Of a stretch of DNA of 64,000 bases, positions 35,878 to 44,365 are shown piece by piece. The notes under the pieces are model-generated. The model did not search any database, was not told where the DNA came from, and was given only the letters and a program-made list of their open reading frames with translations. The position numbers and the translations under genes are program-made. The stretch spans positions 1 through 64,000 of the forward strand of contig CARPYP010000001.1 in assembly GCA_949045875.1 (NCBI GenBank), written 5' to 3'. Source of the stretch: an uncultured Clostridia bacterium (GTDB lineage Bacteria > Bacillota > Clostridia > TANB77 > CAG-508). Position 1 is the first letter of the stretch. Each line of letters begins with the position of its first letter.

Positions 35878-36299
35878 CAAAATTCAGAAGGCTTCATTAT
35901 TTTGAATAGTGAAGTTTTCACTTCCTCAAAATCCTTATCGCCACTAAAAAGAATATCGGCTTTGCCATTAATTGCTGTTTCTATAACATGAATGTCATCT
36001 TCATCTCGAATACAAATATCCAAACCTTCTATTGGTTTTGATTCTATAATTTCGAATGTTGCCTTATTTAGTATTTCCTCAAACTTTTTTCTATGTTCTT
36101 CGGTAAAGTACTTCCGTTTTTTCCTTTTTCTTCGATTTTTATTATCATTTTGAAGAGTAGCTTTTATTTCAGCTAAAATGGACGTACTTAATAGAATAAC
36201 AATGTCTTTATTTTGACAAATATTATTTAACCATTCGCTTATTCTTCCTTCTGTTACTACTGCCGAAATCCAAATATTAGTGTCTAGTACAATTCTCAT
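35877..36299 (-). CDS. PIN-domain protein (COG1569-type putative toxin)
   Basis: The 140-aa protein starts MRIVLDTNIWISAVV with the first PIN acid (Asp6), has ILAEIKATL (Glu), and ends with RDEDDIHVIETAINGKADIL and FSGDKDF, giving the acidic RNase site. Members of COG1569 are predicted PIN toxins. No antitoxin gene directly precedes it, and the adjacent 42-aa ORF lies downstream, so it is an orphan or has an unrecognised partner. Confidence 0.8.
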   Translation of the reverse strand: MRIVLDTNIWISAVVTEGRISEWLNNICQNKDIVILLSTSILAEIKATLQNDNKNRRKRKKRKYFTEEHRKKFEEILNKATFEIIESKPIEGLDICIRDEDDIHVIETAINGKADILFSGDKDFEEVKTSLFKIMKPSEF

Positions 36300-36384
36300 A
36301 AGATTATCCCTCCTATAAACTTGAAATTATTCATTGTTTAATACTACTTATATATATTTTTTTAATATATAACAAAATTAATTC

Positions 36385-37404
36385 CTACAAACATGATTCC
36401 TTTATTATTTGTTTGTATTGTTCAACCAATTTTTCTAAACTTTCTACTGTAATATATTCATTTGCTTCATGTGCATTTATTGGTCCTGTGCCTAAAATAT
36501 ATCTATTTTTTGACTGTATAAAACTAGCTTCTGTTATAAAATTTGTTGTTTTACTTTTTTCACTTTCTGGTATAAAAGGTTTAATATAATTTAATATTTT
36601 ATATTCAAATTCATATTTTTCTTTTAATCTATTTACCTCTTCAAAAATTTTTGTTTTATGTTCATTTTTTATAGGCCTAAAATCTATATCTACTATACAA
36701 CTATTAGGAACAATATTTATATTTTTCCCTCCATATATTTTTCCTATGTTCATAGTTGTAAATGGAATTTCAAATCTGTTATCATTTTCTAGTCTTAAAT
36801 CATTATAAAATTTTTTTAATTCATCCAAAAATTTTATACATTTTTCTATTGCATTTATCCCTTTTTCAGGATTGCTTGAATGCGCTGATTTTCCTTGAAA
36901 ATCAATTTTAAATTCCAATAAACCTTTGCTTCCATTCATTATTTCATTATTTGTTGGTTCCCCAATAATCATATTTTCAGGCATTTCCATATTTAATTTA
37001 TTTATTTCTTTTATTCCTTCAAAACCGATTTCTTCATCATAAGTAAAAAATAGTTTAATTCCAGAACTCAACTTATTCCAATCTATATCTAATACTGCTT
37101 TTAAAATTGCTGCAATACCACCTTTCATATCACAAATACCAAGTCCATATAATTTTCCATCTTTTTCTTTTAATTCTAATGGATTATATATCCAATCACT
37201 TCCACTTTGTACAGTATCAGTATGACCTAAAAATCCTAAATTGCATTTTTCCTTTATGCTCATAATTAAGCACTTAGTTTTATACTCTAACTTAAATCCC
37301 TTTCTTTCTAGAATTTGTTGTATATAGTTCATTATTCTTTTATTTTCTTTGTCCTTATATGTGTCAAATTTCACTAGATTTTTTAATATTTCTTTTGACT
37401 CCAT
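36385..37404 (-). CDS. M20-family metallopeptidase (ArgE/DapE-like)
   Basis: The 339-aa enzyme has HTDTV (H61, D63), ICDMKGGIAA (bridging Asp92), DEEIGFEG, and GEPTNN, the usual M20 metal-binding sites, with a dimerisation lid in between. It deacylates N-acyl amino acids or peptides. It overlaps or abuts the DapF-like gene, so the pair probably handle the same amino-acid derivative. Confidence 0.85.
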   Translation of the reverse strand: MESKEILKNLVKFDTYKDKENKRIMNYIQQILERKGFKLEYKTKCLIMSIKEKCNLGFLGHTDTVQSGSDWIYNPLELKEKDGKLYGLGICDMKGGIAAILKAVLDIDWNKLSSGIKLFFTYDEEIGFEGIKEINKLNMEMPENMIIGEPTNNEIMNGSKGLLEFKIDFQGKSAHSSNPEKGINAIEKCIKFLDELKKFYNDLRLENDNRFEIPFTTMNIGKIYGGKNINIVPNSCIVDIDFRPIKNEHKTKIFEEVNRLKEKYEFEYKILNYIKPFIPESEKSKTTNFITEASFIQSKNRYILGTGPINAHEANEYITVESLEKLVEQYKQIIKESCL

Positions 37405-37405
37405 A

Positions 37406-38228
37406 CTATTCCTCCTCTACAATTCCACTAATAATAGCTTTTTCTATATAACTTTCGTTTTCTTTAAGTTCTATATTGATACTATATCTTGATGGTTGTA
37501 TTAGTTCTATTTTCTTATCTTTGTTTTTCAAATAGTTATATATTGCTGTTCCTAAACTACCACTACCACATGCTGTTTCGTAAAATACTGTATTTATTTC
37601 TTTTACCCATACAATAGGATTTATTTTTATTTTTTCTGTTTCTTTTTCCAATAACATTATTCCTATAGCTTTTTCTTCGGAATCTAACTCTGTTATCATT
37701 AATTGTTTTAGTTCATTTTTAGTTTTTTCTTCATTTTCTTTTAATTTTTGAATATAAATTTTTGATTTTTCTTCGTCTAAAATTGCAATCAAAATTCCAT
37801 CTATTTTTATACAAGTAAAATCTTTTTTTATTTCATATAAATCAGCTATATTCTTGCCTATATCTAATTGAAGTTCTACTTTTTTATCATTTAGTACTTT
37901 ACCTAATATTCTTTTATTTGTTCCTGATACAGTAAGCCCGTATTTCTCCTTCTTTTCCCTTTAGATATTCCCAGATTGCACATCTTGTTCCATTCATACA
38001 AAATTCTCCACCTGCCATCTCTAAACGATTAACTTTATTATTTAAAAAACCTACTTGTTCAACTTGTGGATTTTTCTCCATTATCCTTCTATTTATTAAT
38101 CTCTTTTGACTACCTGTATATTCGCTTCCATAAATTAATGCCGTTTTATTTCCTCCTGGATTTAATATTTTATATTTAATCTCTCCTATACTTCCTCCAC
38201 AAGCAATACTTCTTACATTTTTTTCCAT
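37406..38228 (-). pseudogene. DapF-family amino-acid epimerase, split by a frameshift
   Basis: The first part (37914-38228) has GGEFCMNGTRCA with the first catalytic Cys; the last (37406-37792) has ETACGSGSLGTA with the second Cys. Between them a different frame (KYGLTVSGTNKRILGKV and on) continues the family fold, so one extra A near 37959 (in GGGAAAAGAAGG) breaks the gene. Both catalytic cysteines are otherwise present. Length resembles DapF and CntK histidine racemases. The next gene is an M20 deacylase. A sequencing error is a real alternative. Confidence 0.75.
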
Positions 38229-38253
38229 TATAAATTACCACCTTTCATATAAT

Positions 38254-38292
38254 AAAAAACACCATTTATAGTTTTTATCCTACAAATAGTGT
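38254..38292 (-). terminator. Leader terminator before the DapF-like gene
   Basis: On the minus strand ACACTATTT pairs with AAATGGTGT, followed by six T. It sits within the untranslated leader, 25 bases before the start codon, so expression must pass or avoid it. Confidence 0.65.
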
Positions 38293-38312
38293 CTTTAAAT
38301 ATATCTATTTTT

Positions 38313-38421
38313 ATATATTTTCAAACTATCGTAGGCACAGTATTTTTAGCCTGTACCTACGCAATTAAATGCAATAGTTACAAGCTCCTACGATGATGAT
38401 GTAATTGGTTTAAAAATATAT
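38313..38421 (-). promoter_or_regulatory. Structured leader (candidate riboswitch) upstream of the DapF-like gene
   Basis: A P1-like stem pairs ATATATTTTTAAAC (38408-38421) with GTTTGAAAATATAT (38313-38326). It encloses an 11-bp hairpin, CGTAGGTACAG/CTGTGCCTACG at 38330-38361, and a second CGTAGG copy that could compete for the same strand. The terminator at 38254-38292 follows. This P1-aptamer-terminator order is typical of riboswitches, but no known class (lysine, SAM, T-box and so on) fits by eye. Confidence 0.5.
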
Positions 38422-38532
38422 TTGATTTCATTTTATTTCCTTCTTTCTGAAATTTTATATTTTAAATAATAACATTTTTTTTAGTGAATGTCAACAGTTT
38501 TATTTGTCCACCAATTATTTTTATAATTTTTT

Positions 38533-38825
38533 TTAATTATTGTCGCTTTTATATTTCTTACATTTTTCTTCTAACAACTTGAAATCCACCACATTTTTTA
38601 TATAAGATACATCATAATTATTAATCTTTTGATTATATATAATACTTGCATACTTCTTTATCATTTCTTCATTTTTTCCAATAAATTCAAGTTCCTTTTC
38701 AACTAATATTTTATAATTTTTGTTTTTCTCATTACTTTTCTTCTATCTTCTTTATTGTCATAAACTTTATAATCAAATTGCCTTAAATAATCTATATATT
38801 CATCTGTTACTGCATATAGCTTCAT
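38533..38825 (-). pseudogene. Type III toxin ToxN/AbiQ-like, internally deleted and frameshifted
   Basis: An ATG behind AGGAGG gives MKLYAVTDEYIDYLRQFDYK, the start of ToxN-type endoribonucleases, and stops after 40 codons (38703). The other frame continues LVEKELEFIGKNEEMIKKYA to VVDFKLLEEKCKKYK, the C-terminal end of the family. About a hundred central residues are missing. It is preceded by an antitoxin-like repeat and terminator, so the locus is a decayed type III system. Confidence 0.75.
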
Positions 38826-38836
38826 TCTTTCCTCCT

Positions 38837-38880
38837 AAAAAATCAAAAGGTAAAGACCTAGATCTCTACCTTTTGATTTT
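38837..38880 (-). terminator. Terminator between ToxI-like RNA and toxN
   Basis: AAAATCAAAAGGTA and TACCTTTTGATTTT pair across a 16-base loop, followed by T's. In type III systems such a terminator sets the antitoxin-to-toxin ratio. Confidence 0.8.
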
Positions 38881-38910
38881 ACAGCTCCCACTTATTGGTA
38901 GGGTTCACCT
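38875..38910 (-). ncRNA. ToxI-like antitoxin RNA repeat (36 nt)
   Basis: The minus-strand unit begins AGGTGAACCCTACC and contains AAGTG and GCTGTAAAATC, in the same order and spacing as the known 36-nt ToxI repeat. Only one full repeat is visible, with a degenerate remnant just upstream. It lies between a promoter at 38958-38987 and the broken toxN. Confidence 0.7.
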
Positions 38911-38957
38911 GATTTTTAACTGTAAATAGATATTAAATATCTATTTCTATTATATTC

Positions 38958-38987
38958 ATTATACTATCTTTTTATGCCTTTTGTCAA
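38958..38987 (-). promoter_or_regulatory. Promoter of the ToxI-like RNA
   Basis: On the minus strand TTGACA and TATAAT are spaced by 18 bases, close to consensus. Transcription would start about 40 bases before the antitoxin repeat. Confidence 0.8.
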
Positions 38988-39010
38988 CGATTTCAATTGA
39001 ATTTTCACAT

Positions 39011-39046
39011 TTGGTTATTTGGCAGGTGTGCCAATTCCTACATCTC
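39011..39046. repeat. Direct repeat containing an inverted repeat, copy 1
   Basis: A 36-nt sequence including TTGGCAGGTGTGCCAA (6-bp arms) is found again at 39892-39927 with two mismatches. This copy lies across the truncated end of the integrase fragment. Confidence 0.7.
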
Positions 39047-39412
39047 CCTAGTTTGACACTTAATAGAATAAAAAATGTTTAATATAGCATTATATAATGT
39101 TGCACTCATATTAATTTGTCTTGTTCCTTGTTTAGTTTTAGTAGTTCCAATATACCATCTGCCTTTATCATCTTTTGGCTTGTCATATACTGTATGTCTA
39201 ACATTTATAACTCTATTTTCAAAACCTATATCATCCCAAGTTAAGCTACAAACTTCTCCTGTTCTCATTCCAGTAAAACAACTTGTAATAAAAGCACAAG
39301 TAAAAGTATCATCATCTTTAAATCTATCTAAAATTATATCAATTTCGTTTTTACTATATTCTCCTTTCATTTTTCGAATGTAAACAAAAAATGCTATCAC
39401 GAATGATAACAT
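39038..39412 (-). pseudogene. Tyrosine integrase fragment
   Basis: The frame has EYSKNEIDIILDRFKDDDTF and TGMRTGEVCSLTWDD, the start of the catalytic domain with the first Arg. It closely matches the intact integrase at 42103-43371, including YDKPKDDKGRWYIG. It lacks the N-terminal arm and core and everything after the first third of the catalytic domain, including the His and Tyr. It stops in a 36-nt repeat at 39011. Confidence 0.8.
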
Positions 39413-39578
39413 TTTTATAATTTGTATTCACTTTGTTTGCATAGGTAAATATCCTTATTTTGCAAGCAGTTCAGAGTTTTAAGTTTATGGTATGAAAACA
39501 TTTTGCAAACAAAATGCAAACAATTTGGTATGTTTGCATATTTATGTTCACTTTGTAAATCTTTGAAAGTACTAATAT

Positions 39579-39628
39579 TACTGATTTCTTCCACAACAGT
39601 TCTTATATTTCTTTCCACTTCCACAAGT
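39579..39628 (-). other. Copy of the secA 3' end (attachment-site scar)
   Basis: The minus strand encodes CGSGKKYKNCCGRNQ and a stop and matches the last 50 bases of secA (47124-47173) at 46 of 50 positions. There is no secA upstream of it here. Nearby, 39757-39790 has GGCAAC-type repeats like those at 47044-47071 near the other end. It marks one end of the secA-linked element. Confidence 0.8.
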
Positions 39629-39756
39629 AGTAAATTGTTAAATATTATACATATTTTCAGTATTTATCCTATTATTGATATTTCAATATTTCATAGACTT
39701 TGTAAGTTTTTGTATATATAATATTTATAATATTACTTAGATTATCTTTATTAATA

Positions 39757-39790
39757 ATCTGGCAACAAATTGGCAACGATGTCGCCAACA
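39757..39790. other. Integrase arm-type repeats
   Basis: GGCAACAAATTGGCAACGAT repeats GGCAAC with regular spacing, and a related GGCAACAAATCGGCAAC lies at 47044-47071. They flank the two secA-end copies, as arm-binding sites do. A TGCAAAC-based repeat at 39490-39535 may be another set. Confidence 0.45.
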
Positions 39791-39861
39791 TTTTTTATTT
39801 ACTGATACTATTATAGGGCTTAATACTTTATTTGTCAAATATCTATTTTGGGCAAAATTTT

Positions 39862-39883
39862 AGAGCTATGTTGCCATAGCTCT
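39862..39883. terminator. Hairpin near the element end
   Basis: AGAGCTAT and ATAGCTCT pair around GTTGCC. T's follow on the + side. Confidence 0.55.
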
Positions 39884-39891
39884 TTTCTCAA

Positions 39892-39927
39892 TTGGTTATT
39901 TGGCAGGTGTGCCAAGTCCTGCATCTC
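39892..39927. repeat. Direct repeat containing an inverted repeat, copy 2
   Basis: Copy of 39011-39046 with two mismatches, including TTGGCAGGTGTGCCAA. The two copies bracket the integrase fragment and the secA-end scar. On the minus strand both encode a short tail reading GTPAK before a stop, which could be the relic of a gene end. Confidence 0.65.
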
Positions 39928-40009
39928 TTTTGACCATTTTTAGGTGTGTGGATGGCACTATTGTCCACTTCAAATAACCTACTTCTATTGTACTTTTATT
40001 ATACAACTT

Positions 40010-40408
40010 TTATTCATTTTTGTCTAGTTTTTTCCAAATGATTTTTCCTCGATTTTTTATCGTTTGATTCCAAGTCCTTTTATTTAATTTCATTAATGTT
40101 ATTATCGAATTCTTGTTATGTTCTTCATCTTGTCCTAATGCTAACTTTATAACAACTCTACCATTCTTTCCTATATCATCAATCTCTTTTAAATATATCA
40201 TTGTATCTTCATGTCTATTATCTTCAACTATATAGTCCGGATTTTCAATTATACTTTTAATATACGGTCTTAATTGTTTATATTCTTCTTCATGGTATAA
40301 CAGTATATGTTCATATAATCTTTCATCAGTCAAAATTACTTCTTCTGTTATTAATTTATTTTCATATACTCCTAACTTTTTTCTATCTAAATTTGTTATA
40401 TATTGCAA
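40010..40408 (-). CDS. PBECR-type nuclease-like domain protein
   Basis: The 132-aa protein has VILTDERLYEHILLYHEEEY, YIVEDNRHEDTMIYLKEI, and NKNSIITLMKLNKRTW, the pattern of the phage-linked Barnase-EndoU-ColicinE5/D-RelE-like fold. Such domains act as RNases, often phage-derived. It stands alone, about 100 bases after the AlbA pair. It could be a toxin without a visible antitoxin. Confidence 0.6.
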   Translation of the reverse strand: MQYITNLDRKKLGVYENKLITEEVILTDERLYEHILLYHEEEYKQLRPYIKSIIENPDYIVEDNRHEDTMIYLKEIDDIGKNGRVVIKLALGQDEEHNKNSIITLMKLNKRTWNQTIKNRGKIIWKKLDKNE

Positions 40409-40508
40409 TTTATTACCTTCTTTTCATTTATACTTTCATTATTTCCAAACTATAGTTTGTATTATATGAAAATCCTACTTATTTGTCAAGCGTTGTATAT
40501 TTAATAAA

Positions 40509-41426
40509 TTATTTCTTAATCATCAATTTTCCACTATGTTTATTCTTAGAGTTTTTACTAATTATTGAGTAATCTATACTTTCAATTTTATTTTTTATTA
40601 TAATATTTCCAGGAAAAACCATAGTTTCTCCAACTTTTATGTTTTTTATAGTGAAACTTATAATCATTTTATCATTTTTCTCTAAAACATCATAATCAAT
40701 AAAATCATATATAGCGTCTATGGATTCAGTGCTAGAATTATATAATGGTAACATACTAGTCGATGGTATATATGGAGTTGTAGATAATGGCATTCTTCTG
40801 AAATCAGATATTGTATTATCATATTCAGGAATAAACATTTTCCTTGCATAGTTTTTATTAAGCTCTTCACAAATATTTTTTGACACTTTCGGAAAATTTT
40901 CAGCATCTACATAAACGTCCTTTGGAAATTCTATATTAACTTCTATTTCTTCATCCGAAATATTTCCTATTTCAGAAATTGCTAATTGTATAAACTTATA
41001 GTCTCTTATATTATCTAAAAAACTTAACCACTCTATAAGTCTACTAATTTTATCATTTAACTCTACTATCATTTCATATTTTTTTATAGATTTACTACTA
41101 CCAGTTTCTTCATATTTCACAGAAGGTCCAAGATATCCACTTATACTCGAGAACCCACTAAAACGTTTACCAGCATTACCAATATCAAAAAAACTATCTT
41201 TTATTTCAATTTTAGTAGCTTTCGCAAATGATTTTATATTTTCTATTACATCTTCATCTATTTTTATCTTTTCTGATTTAAACAACCCACCAGCCAAAGA
41301 AGAATTGAATGCAATGTTAATGCTTTGTTTTAAATCATCTATTTGAAACACATTTATTTCCTTTGTTAAAGATAATAACCTTTCTTTTTCTTTGTCAAAA
41401 TCCGGAAAAAAATCATACTCTCTCAC
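40509..41426 (-). CDS. Unknown protein paired with an AlbA/Schlafen protein
   Basis: The 305-aa soluble protein begins MREYDFFPDFDKEKERLLSL and has a low-complexity middle (Ser/Pro/Leu, about residues 210-225). Nothing in it is recognised by motif. The last 80 residues are beta-rich (IISFTIKNIKVGETMVFPGN). Its ATG shares one base with the upstream gene's stop codon, so the two are co-translated. It may be the effector or target partner of the AlbA-domain protein. Confidence 0.5.
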   Translation of the reverse strand: MREYDFFPDFDKEKERLLSLTKEINVFQIDDLKQSINIAFNSSLAGGLFKSEKIKIDEDVIENIKSFAKATKIEIKDSFFDIGNAGKRFSGFSSISGYLGPSVKYEETGSSKSIKKYEMIVELNDKISRLIEWLSFLDNIRDYKFIQLAISEIGNISDEEIEVNIEFPKDVYVDAENFPKVSKNICEELNKNYARKMFIPEYDNTISDFRRMPLSTTPYIPSTSMLPLYNSSTESIDAIYDFIDYDVLEKNDKMIISFTIKNIKVGETMVFPGNIIIKNKIESIDYSIISKNSKNKHSGKLMIKK

Positions 41427-41971
41427 TACTTATCATCACTTATCTTTCCATCAATAATTCCACTAATTTTAAATTGTGAACTTGTAAGCATTATTTTTTC
41501 TTTGTATATAGAATCTATTATGTATCTAGAAATATTAGTGTTTCTCGAACCTCTCCTAACTTTTATATATCCACTTTCATAATCTCCATATTTCTTTTTT
41601 AGCAAATATGGTCTATCATTACATCCAAATATCCTAAAAATTCCAAAATCTTGATTATTATAACTTAGTATTTTAAATTCAATACTTATACTAGGTTCTA
41701 TATTTTCAGTAACTAACTCTTGATAAACAGCACTATCTTCAGCACTTGTTTTATCAATACCTTTTATTATTCTTTCCCCATCTGGTTTTACTTTCACACC
41801 AGTTATTATGTATTTATCTCCATTTGCATTAGAATTAGATAAGCTAATTACATCTAGCAAGAAGTCAGCTTTGCTTTTAGTATTAGACCAATCATAAATT
41901 TTCATTTTAAAATCAATAAACTCATTTTCTATCTCATTATTTATATAATCAATAATAATATTATCCTGCAT
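41426..41971 (-). CDS. AlbA_2 (Schlafen-type) DNA-binding domain protein
   Basis: The 181-aa protein has FIDFKMKIYDW, ISLSNSNANGDKYIITGVK and GYIKVRRGSRNTNISRYIID, the pattern of the Schlafen AlbA_2 domain. Such domains occur in transcription regulators and in RNA- or DNA-targeting defence proteins. It is translationally coupled to the unknown 305-aa gene and lies within the secA-linked element. Confidence 0.7.
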   Translation of the reverse strand: MQDNIIIDYINNEIENEFIDFKMKIYDWSNTKSKADFLLDVISLSNSNANGDKYIITGVKVKPDGERIIKGIDKTSAEDSAVYQELVTENIEPSISIEFKILSYNNQDFGIFRIFGCNDRPYLLKKKYGDYESGYIKVRRGSRNTNISRYIIDSIYKEKIMLTSSQFKISGIIDGKISDDK

Positions 41972-42102
41972 AATATCACCTCTAAAAAAAGATGTTTTTA
42001 TTATATCATATTTTTATGTTCTTTTATCATATTAAAATAATTTTTAATATGATATTCTAAAAATTATCTTGTTTAATTTCTATATACGTATAGTATTTAT
42101 GT

Positions 42103-43371
42103 TTACTTGTATTCTATAATCTTATCTATTACATCAGATTGTGTAATTTTCTCAAATACATTATTTGCTTTCTTTCTAGTTTCATCTGTACTAGATATAT
42201 AAAAATTTTCAGTAGTTTCTATATTTCTATGTCCTAATATATCGGCAACATCTCTTATTTCCACACCATTTCTTAATGTTTTCGTTGCATAACTCCCTCT
42301 TAAATCATAAAACCTACATTTCTTAATTCCTAATTTATTATGTATCACTTGAAATGGAGATCTCAATAAGTCCGTCCCCACAAATGTGCCATCTTCTTTA
42401 GTAAATACTAGATTAATTGTGTTTATATTTAAGCATTTATCTTTATTTTTCACTATTCTCTGTTCAATTACTTTTCCATATTGATTTTTAACATCCTCTA
42501 AATGATAATATTTATAATCAACTCCATATAATGTTTTCATATATAATTGTTTCTTTCTATAATTTTTGAGTGCTGTTAATAAAGTTACGCTAATATGAAT
42601 TTTTCTTTTCCCTGTTGGAGTTTTTGTATTTCCTATATACCACCTTCCTTTGTCATCTTTAGACTTATCATATACATTATGTTTAACATATATAATACCA
42701 TTCTTTAAATCTATATCGTTCCAAGTTAATGCAAATACCTCTCCTGTTCTCATTCCTGTATAACATGAAGTTAGAAAAGCACATGTAAAAGTATCATTGT
42801 TATTAAATCTAGTCAGAATCTTATCTATTTCTTCCTGAGTATAAATATGTTTTACATCTCTTTTTTCTTCTTCAATTTTAGGTAATCTTAATGTTAGTGT
42901 TGGATTATATTTTATAAATCCATATACATCACAAGCTTCTCTAAATGAGCCTTTTAATACTTTTAATATGTTTGAAAAATAAGCTCTTGAAAATTTGTAT
43001 TTACTGCATAGTTCTACAATAAAACAATTTAATTTTACACTCGTTAATGAAGCTAATCTATATATTCCTAAGTTCGGTTTTAAATATTTGTTCACAATAG
43101 TTCTATATGCCTGTATAGTATTATATCTTAAATTAATTCTACAATAATTATCTAACCAGTAATCTAAATAATCACTATATGATATATTTTCTTCTTTAAA
43201 TACTAATCCTGTATTTAAAAACTCGTTATATGCTTTTGTTCCTGCTTTTTCGGCTTCTAGTTTTGTTTTGAATCCAGATTTACTTATTCTTTTTCGCTTA
43301 CCATTAACCTTCCCCACTTCAAATTGATATTGATATACTTTACCTCTTTTATTAACATTTACAGAAGCCAT
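42103..43371 (-). CDS. Tyrosine integrase
   Basis: The 422-aa protein has an AP2-like arm domain, a SAM-like core-binding domain, and a catalytic domain with TGMRTGEVFALTW (Arg I), YDLRGSYATKTL (Arg II), LGHRNIETTENFY (His/Tyr). The usual His in HxLR is replaced by Tyr. It belongs to the Tn916/Tn1549-like family. It lies two bases after a small HTH excisionase. Its attachment target is not obvious. Confidence 0.9.
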   Translation of the reverse strand: MASVNVNKRGKVYQYQFEVGKVNGKRKRISKSGFKTKLEAEKAGTKAYNEFLNTGLVFKEENISYSDYLDYWLDNYCRINLRYNTIQAYRTIVNKYLKPNLGIYRLASLTSVKLNCFIVELCSKYKFSRAYFSNILKVLKGSFREACDVYGFIKYNPTLTLRLPKIEEEKRDVKHIYTQEEIDKILTRFNNNDTFTCAFLTSCYTGMRTGEVFALTWNDIDLKNGIIYVKHNVYDKSKDDKGRWYIGNTKTPTGKRKIHISVTLLTALKNYRKKQLYMKTLYGVDYKYYHLEDVKNQYGKVIEQRIVKNKDKCLNINTINLVFTKEDGTFVGTDLLRSPFQVIHNKLGIKKCRFYDLRGSYATKTLRNGVEIRDVADILGHRNIETTENFYISSTDETRKKANNVFEKITQSDVIDKIIEYK

Positions 43372-43373
43372 TT

Positions 43374-43619
43374 TTATTTATCTCCTTCCATATTATGGTT
43401 GGACAATTTCTTCACATTATCAATGTTTGACAAATCTTGTCCTTCATAATCTGTTAAAAACTTGATTAATGACGTTTTTAAAATTTTAATACTTCCTAAT
43501 TTCAAAGCAGGCAAATATCCCTTTTCAATTAATTCATATATATAATTTGGACTTGAATGTAGTATTGTTGCAACTTCTTGAACTGTATAAATAAGTCTTT
43601 CGCTTTCTAATTTTTCCAT
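43374..43619 (-). CDS. Excisionase-like HTH protein
   Basis: The start is set at 43619 (MEKLESERLIYTVQEVA), after GGGAGG. The 81-aa protein has a winged HTH of the HTH_17 type (VATILHSSPNYIYELIEKGY, LPALKLGS). Such proteins act as excisionases of integrases. It immediately precedes the integrase gene. A hairpin lies over its leader. Confidence 0.8.
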   Translation of the reverse strand: MEKLESERLIYTVQEVATILHSSPNYIYELIEKGYLPALKLGSIKILKTSLIKFLTDYEGQDLSNIDNVKKLSNHNMEGDK

Positions 43620-43643
43620 TATTCTATACCTCCCAAACATAAA

Positions 43644-43697
43644 AGAAAACAAGAATAACCATATATCGTTTTTGATACATAATTACTCTTGTTTTCT
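43644..43697 (-). terminator. Hairpin in the excisionase leader
   Basis: AGAAAACAAGA and TCTTGTTTTCT pair around a 32-base loop and sit just before the excisionase start. It may end the upstream cargo transcript or attenuate the xis-int genes. Confidence 0.5.
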
Positions 43698-43784
43698 CTT
43701 TGTTGAATTTTCATGTTATAAGTATAGAATATGTTTTTTCTAAATACAATGAAATGATTTTGAAGTATTTTTGAAATCTAGATA

Positions 43785-44333
43785 TTATATATACTCTAAA
43801 ATTTCTTTAAACTCTTTATATCCATATTTTTCGTTAAAGTGTCCTGCATTATTTATTAGAATCTTTTTTGCTTTGATATTATCTGCAAAGGATTTAGCTT
43901 TTTCCATTGGAATATATGGATCATTATCAGAATAAATACATACTATTTCATTACATAATTCGCTTATTTTTGTTAATTTTTCATCTAGTATATAAAACGA
44001 ATCATATAAACTATTATCTTTATCAAACTGTATATTATTGAATCCTGCAACTGTAATAATTTTCTTTACTTTTACCTTATTCTTTATTAAAAACTTTAAT
44101 AGAAAAATTCCTCCTAAACTATGTGTAATAAAAGTTGTTTCTTCTGTAATATATCCAACTTTGGCATAAGACATTAGTATAGTGTTCCAACTTTCATAAT
44201 CTTGTTTATATGGAGTTGTAAAGCTTGGCACTATACAATTTAATTTTCTTTTACTTAATTGAGACTTTAAATATGGAATCCAGTTTTTGTATGGATTTCC
44301 ATAAGAGCCATGAATGATAAAATAATTGTTCAT
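43785..44333 (-). CDS. RBBP9/YdeN-like serine hydrolase
   Basis: The 182-aa protein has Ser72 in HSLGG, Asp138 in YSDNDP and His165 in NAGHFN. Long runs, including YGNPYKNWIP and SFTTPYKQDY, are identical to 9447-9998, so one was copied from a recent common ancestor. The gene follows a cupin remnant and an HD gene, which together form a short cargo operon between the two integrases. Confidence 0.8.
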   Translation of the reverse strand: MNNYFIIHGSYGNPYKNWIPYLKSQLSKRKLNCIVPSFTTPYKQDYESWNTILMSYAKVGYITEETTFITHSLGGIFLLKFLIKNKVKVKKIITVAGFNNIQFDKDNSLYDSFYILDEKLTKISELCNEIVCIYSDNDPYIPMEKAKSFADNIKAKKILINNAGHFNEKYGYKEFKEILEYI

Positions 44334-44365
44334 TGATTATAGTTCTCCTTTAATATTGTTGTATT

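Noticed and set aside
35877..36299. A PIN toxin with the 42-aa ORF as its antitoxin
   Set aside because: The small ORF lies about 170 bases downstream and after a terminator, unlike the usual upstream overlapping antitoxin. I keep them separate.
38313..38421. The leader as a lysine or SAM riboswitch
   Set aside because: Size and conserved motifs of those classes are not present.
39415..39624. A 69-aa ORF beginning MEVERNIRTVVEEISNI
   Set aside because: It is an out-of-frame reading of the secA-end copy; the meaningful frame there is CGSGKKYKNCCGRNQ.
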